A DNA stretch of 34,005 nucleotides from Myxococcales bacterium (GTDB lineage: Bacteria; Myxococcota_A; Polyangia; Polyangiales; Polyangiaceae), in the NCBI GenBank assembly GCA_030590865.1, contig JAUVCD010000007.1:1-34005 (forward strand), in the 5' to 3' direction. Position numbers and translations under genes: made by a program. Below the pieces are notes generated by a model, which searched no databases, was not told the origin of the DNA, and saw only the letters and a list, made by a program, of their open reading frames with translations. This document shows positions 28,101 through 34,005 of this stretch, in pieces. Each line of letters begins with the position of its first letter. The stretch's first letter is position 1.

Positions 28101-28249
28101 CCGGCGACCTCGATGACCTGGCGATCGAAACCCACGACACGGTGCCGTGGCGCATCTCGAGCGCTGAGATCGAGGGCGACCGCGCTTACCTCTCGCTCGG
28201 GTCCTACGGGCTGCGAGTGGTCGATCTCGACGGGGTGCCCGGCTCGTGA
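25181..28249 (+). CDS. Secreted beta-propeller-domain lipoprotein with Ser/Gly linker
   Basis: MAMLDRASALTLGLVVITTAVMTVGACGLADD (signal, lipobox), GSSSTSSSSGEGGSSAGTGGS linker, repeated YALSEYSGLSIIDVSVPDQLELVGQ / LEALDVTEPAAIESVGSF / VVDISNPTGALELGD propeller-type blades. Confidence 0.78.
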   Translation: MAMLDRASALTLGLVVITTAVMTVGACGLADDGTLEGFVSDDPNRGAVDDGDGSTGSSSTSSSSGEGGSSAGTGGSDPGVEPQDPEKIIAEADIVQLHDDLLYALSEYSGLSIIDVSVPDQLELVGQQQLPGRPFEMYLRDGTIYAMFASWGRYVESGDGWQWVEMSHLEALDVTEPAAIESVGSFDLPGSLADSRMVGDVIYVVTFEDGYCWECDAQPNTTVTSLAVADPSNVAVVDELAFTDPDGNGGSWRRSISVTTDRLYVGGIDWGDGTGGTSTIQVVDISNPTGALELGDSVQVAGQIRSRWQMSEYEGVLRVVSQPWDPTVNPRVQTFSIASSYALSPLGETELLLPQPEDLRAVRFDGERAYAITAEVVVGDPLYTIDLSNPAQPQMVGMLEMPGWVYHIEPRGDRLLALGFDEQNPEGSLNVSLFDVSNMAAPTLMRRVAFGGNWSDFAEDQDRIHKAFKILPELNLVLVPFSAWEWNDNGCSSYHSGIQLVDYLDDDIVLRGVAPVRGDARRAFMHQDRLFAMSDEQIRTFDISNRDAPQKAAELLLSAHVNQVVVQGDHLVRMAADWWTSEPRLEVVTAADPSSADPIGAVDLGPMLATAEDDDSCYRWSYWDVRLYAHGQSVFLVWPSWNDQTARVAAVDLSDPTQPRLGPHLDVAVDTHSYYGYHWSYAPSLLAVGDSVAQVGSTLAFLRVHTTLDEWGYPDALPTIGTSHGASLRVVDLSNVDEPKLAATVTLPAGGGHTGLTAQGHRVLLSHWEPLPGLSGKARFYLDRIDLSNPSAPIALAPINVPGSLVAYDQPSANLLTVDYQREILPDVLRTTCYETFSHGAQFWPHDEQWWETDDWNTVRGQCWFMHRKLKLVHVDEINGTARLLDDHPLPDDLSTSQWLVADDRVFFTSNPQYYDDAGDESLVWVIGGLRAGELLVHNEALDAAPWAWWQPIEAEGQRLVAWTWSGGIVTVDAGDLDDLAIETHDTVPWRISSAEIEGDRAYLSLGSYGLRVVDLDGVPGS

Positions 28250-28251
28250 GG

Positions 28252-29310
28252 TCAGCCGCGAGGTGACAGTCTGCCTTTCAGGTCGGTTTGGCCGCCGACG
28301 TCGGGCGTGGGATGGCACCGGTCACGGACGGGGTCGTAGAGCAGGCGGCATGAGAAGCCGATGTTGCCCTGAGCGCGCATCTCGTCCCAGCTGGTCACGT
28401 AGTAAGAACATCGGTTGTTGAGGCAGACGTAGACGAAGTCGAGATCCCACTCCAAGAAGGGCGACTGCTCCAGATCGAGCTTGGTGAACGGTTCTTGGCA
28501 GTAGGGACACGCGAGGGTCTTGCTGAGCTGTTGCTTGCGTCGAGCCAGTTCATCGGGATCGACGGGATCGCCGAGCTCAGAGGGGATTTCGGGTCGGGGT
28601 GGCCGGTCGCCGGAGCCGCCACGTTTGTCGGCATAGACGGCAAAGACAGGGTCGCTCGGGATCCCCCGTTCAGCATAGTGGTCGTCTGCCGACCGGACTT
28701 TCCCCTGGGAGCTGAATATTTGCGGCTTGTGGTAGGCCTCGGTGACGTGGGTGAAGTAGTCCTCCACCAACCACACCCGCTCCTTCTCCGTCGAATCGCA
28801 CCAGATCTTCACAGCCTTGGTCGAGAACATTCGGTTGGAGAGGATCACGAGGTGCAAGCCGCCGGGCTTGAGCACCCGCGCGACCTCGGCGAAGACCTCG
28901 ACGGGCTTGGTCAGATATTCGACCGAGACGGTGTTCAGCACTACGTCGAAGGTCTCGTCCTCGAAAGGCAAACAGGGGTCACGATTGAGGTCCTGGACGA
29001 CCCGCTCGTCGAGGGCTGGGTTGCGCTCGAGCTCGACGGCGTTGAGCCCGAGACCCACCACCTTGCCAGGGGTCAGGCTCTCAGGCAGGTGGCTGTCCAG
29101 GCTGGCCATCAGGTCGAGGATCGCCGGCTGCGGCTCGACGACCAAGGTAGCGATGACTCGCTGGACTGTAGCCAGAGCGATCGGGTCGAGATGGGCGACT
29201 AGGCGCGGCTTGCGATAGAAGACGCCGTCGTCGTCTTGGTCCTCCCGTGAGAAGGATTCTGGTCCAAGGGTGTCGTAGAGCCGCTGGGAAAAATGGATTG
29301 CTACGGTCAT
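28252..29310 (-). CDS. SAM-dependent methyltransferase (methyltransferase_11-like) with C-terminal Cys-rich module
   Basis: AILDLMASLDSHLP, VVGLGLNAVELERNP, LPFEDETFDVVLNTVSVEYLTKPVEVFAEVARVLKPGGLHLVILSNRMF; tail CPYCQEPF...CLNNRCSYY. ORF track extends to 29331. Confidence 0.82.
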   Translation of the reverse strand: MTVAIHFSQRLYDTLGPESFSREDQDDDGVFYRKPRLVAHLDPIALATVQRVIATLVVEPQPAILDLMASLDSHLPESLTPGKVVGLGLNAVELERNPALDERVVQDLNRDPCLPFEDETFDVVLNTVSVEYLTKPVEVFAEVARVLKPGGLHLVILSNRMFSTKAVKIWCDSTEKERVWLVEDYFTHVTEAYHKPQIFSSQGKVRSADDHYAERGIPSDPVFAVYADKRGGSGDRPPRPEIPSELGDPVDPDELARRKQQLSKTLACPYCQEPFTKLDLEQSPFLEWDLDFVYVCLNNRCSYYVTSWDEMRAQGNIGFSCRLLYDPVRDRCHPTPDVGGQTDLKGRLSPRG

Positions 29311-29366
29311 GATCACTGACTCCGAAACCAAACGCCCCTCTCTTACGCGACTTCTGGAGCGCTGCC

Positions 29367-29403
29367 AGACAATTTACCGTCAGACAACCTGCCCGAAGAC
29401 AAT
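29367..29403. promoter_or_regulatory. Three direct repeats AGACAA(T/C) at exact 15-bp period in divergent promoter region
   Basis: AGACAAT 29367-29373, AGACAAC 29382-29388, AGACAAT 29397-29403. Confidence 0.5.
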
Positions 29404-29547
29404 CTGTGTCCGTTTCGCACAAAGGGAAGGGCATAGCCGCCTGGCGGGGCAAGACGGCCACTGGCAAGCGTCCGCCAAAGGCGTTTAGGTGCAGAACGTC
29501 ACCACGGGGCCTTGGCACGCATGGCGCTGCCAGGTTAGGGAGCTGCC

Positions 29548-30348
29548 ATGCCCAAGCTGCGTATCCTGTCATGGAACATCAACTCGGTACGCCTGCGGAT
29601 CGACTCGCTGCGGCGATTGGTGCGCAAGCTGGAGCCTGACGTGGTCTGCCTTCAGGAGATCAAGGTGCAAACGGATCTGTTTCCGCGCCAAGCTTTGGAA
29701 CGGATGGGGTTTTGTGGGGGAGCGATTGTCGGACAAAAGGGCTACCACGGCGTGGCGACCTTCTGCCGCGAGCCCCTGGATGACCATTGGTCCAAGGCGA
29801 TAGGTCGCTCCAAAGATGCTCGCCACGTGGCGGTGACCGTCCAGGGAGTGGAGATCCACAACATCTACCTGCCGGCGGGCGGTGACCTGCCCGATCCGGA
29901 GCGTAACCCAGCCTTCAAGGCCAAGCTCGAGTTCATGAGAGCCCTGGCCCGGTGGACCAAGCAATGGCCGGCCCGGGCCACGGCGAGGCGCGTCCTGGTC
30001 GGTGACCTCAACGTGGCGCCTTTGGAGACTGACGTGTGGTCCCATCAGAAGCTGAAGCGGGTGGTCACCCACAGCCCGGTCGAGGTGGCTCACCTCGAGA
30101 TGATGCAGCGGGCTCACCGATGGGTGGACGTGGCCCGCACTGTGGTGCCGCCCGACCAGCCGCTCTACACCTGGTGGAGCTATCGATCCCCTGACTGGCG
30201 GCGGCAAAACAAGGGCCGGCGGCTCGACCACATTTGGGTCAGCCCGGCCTTCAGCGAGAGCATCGTCGATTTCAGCGTGGCCCGTGACGTGCGGGGCTGG
30301 AAACGGCCGTCGGACCATGCACCGGTGTTGGCCACCCTTCAGCTGTGA
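29548..30348 (+). CDS. xth: Exodeoxyribonuclease III
   Basis: MPKLRILSWNINSVRLRIDSL, DVVCLQEIKVQ, GYHGVATFCR, VLVGDLNVAP, YTWWSYRSPDWRRQNKGRRLDHIWVS, SDHAPVLATL. Confidence 0.92.
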   Translation: MPKLRILSWNINSVRLRIDSLRRLVRKLEPDVVCLQEIKVQTDLFPRQALERMGFCGGAIVGQKGYHGVATFCREPLDDHWSKAIGRSKDARHVAVTVQGVEIHNIYLPAGGDLPDPERNPAFKAKLEFMRALARWTKQWPARATARRVLVGDLNVAPLETDVWSHQKLKRVVTHSPVEVAHLEMMQRAHRWVDVARTVVPPDQPLYTWWSYRSPDWRRQNKGRRLDHIWVSPAFSESIVDFSVARDVRGWKRPSDHAPVLATLQL

Positions 30349-30380
30349 GGCTGCCGAGCGGTGCCCGCTGCGCCTCGGCG

Positions 30381-31232
30381 TCAGGCCAGACCGACCCCGC
30401 GACGCAGGGCGGCGGCCATCTCCTTGGCTGATCCCCAGCGATCCTCCCGGTTCTTGCACAGCGCTCGGTCGACCACGTCGATGAGCCCCGCCGGCAGGTC
30501 GTCCCGCAGCGTGGCCAGAGACGGCGTGTCGTTCTGGACGATTTGTAGCAGCACGTCGAAGGTGTCCTCACTGTCGAAAGGCAGCATCCCGGAGAGCGCC
30601 TCGAACAAGAGGACGCCTACTGACCACAGGTCGGCCCGACCGTCCACGTCATCGGCTCGCGCTTGCTCAGGACTCATGTACTGGGGGGTTCCCACCGTCA
30701 GCCCATCGGCGGTCAGCTCCATGGCCGACTCGTTCAGGGTGATGATGCCGAAGTCGACCAACCTGACGTGCAGGCCGCCAAACTCGTCGTGGAGCAGCAG
30801 CACGTTGGCGGGCTTGACGTCTCGATGCACCAGGCCAACGGCGTGCACCGCCCCCAGCGCATCGAGCAGTTGAAGCGCAATCTCGAAGACCTCCGGAAGG
30901 CCCAGGGCACCGGCCTCCGAGGCCTGCTGCATGTCCTGCCCGTGCAGAAACTCTTGCACCAGATAGGGGCGCCCACCCTCAGTGGTGCCTGAAGCGATGA
31001 AGGCCACAATCCCGGGGTGACGGATCCGTTGGGCCGCCTGGGTCTCACGGAAGAAGCGGGACAGGTGTTCCTCAGATCCGAGCAGATCGGCGTGGAGCAA
31101 CTTCACCGCGACCCGTTGGTTTACGATCTGGTCGCGGCCTTCGTATACGGTGCCCGAAGCGCCGTCACCCAGCAGCCTGAGCAGCTCGTAGCGTCGCCCA
31201 ATGACGCGACCGATATCTGAAGCGTTCTTCAT
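30381..31232 (-). CDS. Ser/Thr protein kinase
   Basis: LLRLLGDGASGTVYEGRDQIVNQRVAVKLL, GLVHRDVKPANVLL, VDFGIITL, GTPQYMSPEQA. ORF track extends to 31241. Confidence 0.9.
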   Translation of the reverse strand: MKNASDIGRVIGRRYELLRLLGDGASGTVYEGRDQIVNQRVAVKLLHADLLGSEEHLSRFFRETQAAQRIRHPGIVAFIASGTTEGGRPYLVQEFLHGQDMQQASEAGALGLPEVFEIALQLLDALGAVHAVGLVHRDVKPANVLLLHDEFGGLHVRLVDFGIITLNESAMELTADGLTVGTPQYMSPEQARADDVDGRADLWSVGVLLFEALSGMLPFDSEDTFDVLLQIVQNDTPSLATLRDDLPAGLIDVVDRALCKNREDRWGSAKEMAAALRRGVGLA

Positions 31233-31468
31233 TGTGGACACAAGCGTTCAGAATCACCGGAGCCTAGCGGATGGCCTCGTCCAATGCCACGAGGAGCGGT
31301 GTCGCTGGGCCGGGTCTCGCCGGTCGGCCAGGGGTGCTGCCAGATCACCGGCCCATGTTAAGCTGCATCACGGGGTAACGGGTTGCCCGACCCAGGGCCC
31401 GTCCGACCGACCTTGCTCCATGACCTATCGCCTGCCACCTCGACAGGCACCTAGCCCAGGACGTCCTG

Positions 31469-32512
31469 ATGACTTCACCGGACCAACCCAACCCCCGCCT
31501 GCCCCTGCTGCGCCTCATGGCTTGGGCCGCTCTCTGTTGCTTGCTTCCGCTCGGCTGCGTCGCCCTGGCGGGGATGGACAACGACTATGTCGTGGGTGAC
31601 ACCGGCACTGGCGGCTCGAGCACCAGCGGCACCGGCGGAAGCGCTAGCGGTACTGGCGGAAGCGCTAGCGGCACCGGCGGAAGCGCCAGTGGTACCGGCG
31701 GAAGCTCGAGCGGCACCGGCGGAAGCTCGAGCGGTACCGGCGGAAGCTCGAGCGGCACCGGTGGCAGCACCAGCGGTGGGCCTCCCAACTTGGTCAATGG
31801 CAACCTCATCGTCCGCTACTTCATCGATGAAGGCTCGATCGGCCAGCCCACCAAGGATTTGCTCGATTCGGCACCCAATCCGCTGAACCTAGTCATCGAC
31901 TTCGATGGGACGAACCTCGGTTACACCGAGGTCAATGGCAATCGGGGGCTTCATTGGACCACTGCGGGCACCAATGCGCGGGCCTCTGTCTTGGCCACCA
32001 ACACCAAGATTCAGGCCGCCCTCAACGGCTCGGGTACGGCCACCATGGAGCTGGTCATCGACGTCGACAGCGCTGGCGGTAGCGAGGCGCGGCTCAGCCA
32101 CATTGGTGCGGGCACCGAAGAGGGCTTTTTTACCCTCGGCTGGGACAACAGCAACGTTCAGTACTGGATGAACGGGGCCTACAACGTGGGCCGCTGGAAC
32201 GTGTCACTCAACACGCTGGGCCGGGTGGTGCTCCACCTGGTGGTCGAGATCCTTCATGGGGATATGACGCAGCGCACCCGGCTCTACGTGGACGGCGTGT
32301 TGATCACCCCCAACAGCGCCCCGATGTTCCCAGGCACCAACACCCCCTTCATGTCACCTGCAGGCAGGCACTACGTGCTCGGCAACCGGGAAATGGGCGG
32401 CCGGTCGTTCCAGGGCACGCTCTACTACGCCGCCATGTACGCCGGCGCCCTCAGCCAGGGCGATATTTCCCAAAACGCCTCGGAGCTGCTGGCCAACGAC
32501 GACGGCTTCTGA
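31469..32512 (+). CDS. Lipoprotein with repetitive Gly/Ser/Thr linker and LamG/concanavalin-like C-terminal domain
   Basis: LRLMAWAALCCLLPLGCVALAG lipobox, (GTGGSxS)n linker, then beta-rich domain (RVVLHLVVEILHGDMTQRTRLYVDGVLI...YYAAMYAGALSQGDI) typical of LamG-like folds. Confidence 0.72.
   Translation: MTSPDQPNPRLPLLRLMAWAALCCLLPLGCVALAGMDNDYVVGDTGTGGSSTSGTGGSASGTGGSASGTGGSASGTGGSSSGTGGSSSGTGGSSSGTGGSTSGGPPNLVNGNLIVRYFIDEGSIGQPTKDLLDSAPNPLNLVIDFDGTNLGYTEVNGNRGLHWTTAGTNARASVLATNTKIQAALNGSGTATMELVIDVDSAGGSEARLSHIGAGTEEGFFTLGWDNSNVQYWMNGAYNVGRWNVSLNTLGRVVLHLVVEILHGDMTQRTRLYVDGVLITPNSAPMFPGTNTPFMSPAGRHYVLGNREMGGRSFQGTLYYAAMYAGALSQGDISQNASELLANDDGF
31628..31774 (+). repeat. 21-bp tandem repeat, 7 units, encoding GTGGSxS
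   Basis: ggcaccggcggaagcgctagc-type units; codon 1 alternates ggc/ggt unit by unit. Confidence 0.9.
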
Positions 32513-32530
32513 GACGGGGCGGACCACGAC

Positions 32531-33734
32531 TCAGGGTCCGACCGGCCCGACCTCTTCGAAGGTGTCCGGCGGTTCGGGCTCGACTGCCGGACTGGTACCG
32601 GTGAGCAGGGGCGGTGGCTGCAGGGCCGAGCTCAGCACTTTGCAGACGTCCTCGTGCTCCTCGCACCCGCAGCCGTTGCCACCACGCCCAAGAGGCTCCC
32701 ATGCCGCCGGCGATTGCCATGCCTCTTCATAGGCAGCACACGGTCTGGCTGATCGTCGTAGGGGTGGGCAGCGTCGTCCCACCGGCGGCCTGGCAGCTAC
32801 CTGGACTAGTAATCTCTGCCCGGCCTGACTGGGGCGGTGGGTTGCTGATGTCGTCGCAAGCGACGTCGCTGCTAGGCATGAAGTAGCTCCCTGCGCAGAC
32901 CGCATCGTTGAAGTGCAGGTTCAGGCGGCAGCTCACCCCTTGGGCCGAAGCGCAGCTGCAGGGATTGCAGAAATCGTCGCTGGCATAGACCTTGTGGGAT
33001 TCGGAAAACCCGTCAGGACACGAGACGTCTCCGGCCCGGGCCACGCAGAGCTTCTCATCCCAGCCGTTTCCGGCGACGGGCAAGCAGCCATCACTACAGC
33101 TCGAAGGGGCCGGGCACAGCGCTACAAATGTGCCGTCGGCCACTGATGGCTTGCCCACCGGGGTGCAGGAGCCGCTCGGTTGGAAGGTGAGGTTCAGCGC
33201 CACCCAGCTCGTTGGGTTGGAGATGGCTTTGCAGCTCTGAGTGTCGAACTCGAGGTCGAGCCCGGAATTAGCGCAGGGGTTGTTGCTGAAGAATTGGGCG
33301 GACACCGGGCAGCTAGCGTTGGAGGTGGGGCACTCGCAGAGGGGGCACTCGACCCCGCTGGTGTCAGTGCTTCCCTCTTGGATGGCACTGACACATGACG
33401 GCGCAGCGCTCTGGGTACCGGTATAGAGCTGCACCCTGGTGTCCCAGCCGGAAAGATCGGGCAAACCGGGGCAGTCGCCATCGTCTCGGAAGCAGCGGCA
33501 GCCGTCGGTGGTGGTGCTGCATGGATCGTCGTTGCCACCTAGGCTGGTCGTCGTGCCACTGCTCGTCGAGCCACCGACACCGGAGGTGGACGAGGTGGTG
33601 TCGTAGCTCAGATCGTCGACACCGAAGAGGGTGTTGCATCCCAGCGACCCACTCCAGGCAATGGCGACGGCTGCGCCACCGACGGTCAGCCGGCGGCATC
33701 GCGGTGACCGGATGAGCCGCAGCTGGGGGGGCAT
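32531..33734 (-). pseudogene. Cys-rich secreted lipoprotein with apparent frameshift near 32745
   Basis: ORF 33734-32727 starts MPPQLRLIRSPRCRRLTVGGAAVAIAWSGSLGCNTLFG (lipobox) and ends TVCCL*; the overlapping frame continues protein-like as CAAYEEAWQSPAAWEPLGRGGNGCGCEEHEDVCKVLSSALQ...VGP* to 32531. Confidence 0.55.
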
Positions 33735-33784
33735 GTCAGCATCATAACCGACGCAGAGCTGGCGAACGAGCCGACGCGGGGATC

Positions 33785-33818
33785 GCTCTCGGCTCTCGGC
33801 TCTCGGCTCTCGGCTCTC
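33785..33818. repeat. Heptanucleotide tandem repeat gctctcg, ~4.9 copies
   Basis: gctctcg x4 at 33785-33812, then gctctc. Confidence 0.9.
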
Positions 33819-33877
33819 TCGATCCTCGTTTCACTCGAATCTCGGGACAGCGCAGGTCGTGCTCACTGGAGCTTCGG

Positions 33878-33967
33878 GGCCTCCATCGGTCGCCGGGTTT
33901 GCTGCGAGGGCGACTGAACGCTGGGGGCGAGGTCGCCTTCTCGCAAACCCGGCGACCGATGGAGGCC
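33878..33967. repeat. 25-bp perfect inverted repeat with 40-nt spacer
   Basis: ggcctccatcggtcgccgggtttgc (33878-33902) versus gcaaacccggcgaccgatggaggcc (33943-33967); further inner pairing ggcgac (33909-33914)/gtcgcc (33932-33937). Confidence 0.95.
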
Positions 33968-33969
33968 AG

Positions 33970-34005
33970 ATGAAGCACGCATTCGATTACGAAAAGCTCG
34001 ATTGT
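33970..34005 (+). CDS. Start of probable four-helix-bundle (23S-IVS/S23-type) protein, truncated by window end
   Basis: ATG 33970 gives MKHAFDYEKLDC; ggagg SD at 33961-33965. The short N-terminus resembles F-[DE]-[YH]-E-[KR]-L-[DE]-V-Y starts of this family. Confidence 0.45.
   Translation, partial: MKHAFDYEKLDC

Noticed and set aside
33742-33978. 78-aa minus-strand ORF with RESREPRAESREPRA
   Set aside because: Translation of the heptanucleotide array and hairpin; low complexity, no coding evidence.

Overview
High-GC chromosomal window that looks myxobacterial or deltaproteobacterial: many secreted lipoproteins with Ser/Gly linkers, Ser/Thr kinases, FHA and sigma-54 regulators, and MopE-type Cys-rich repeats. 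About 21 plausible CDSs were identified: a MopE-like Cys-rich protein (truncated at the window start), a small hypothetical, a CcmB-like permease, NadD, a DUF2520-like Rossmann protein, a TPR/sigma-54 activator, a small lipoprotein, a membrane histidine kinase, an FHA protein, a large HExxHxxGxxH metalloprotease, a SMI1/KNR4-like protein, a UPRT-like protein, a HAD/App1-like protein, a zinc-ribbon Ser/Thr kinase-ATPase, an SCP2 protein, a CaiB/BaiF CoA-transferase, a GGCT-like protein, a beta-propeller lipoprotein, a methyltransferase with a Cys-rich tail, exonuclease III, a second Ser/Thr kinase, a repeat-linker lipoprotein and a Cys-rich lipoprotein with an apparent frameshift. No tRNA, rRNA, CRISPR array or transposase was recognised. 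The best candidate for something undescribed is at the right edge: a 7-bp tandem repeat, then a 25-bp perfect inverted repeat whose right arm contains the Shine-Dalgarno of a gene starting MKHAFDYEKLDC (probable four-helix-bundle / 23S-IVS-type protein). Other notable items are a 59-bp tandem duplication that creates a chain of ATGA-overlapping ORFs with a 20-aa micro-ORF (8046-8108), a hairpin-dense convergent intergenic region (17015-17331), three AGACAA repeats at exact 15-bp spacing between a methyltransferase and exonuclease III, and a likely 2-bp frameshift near 32745. All family calls are from reading motifs by eye; no search was run.
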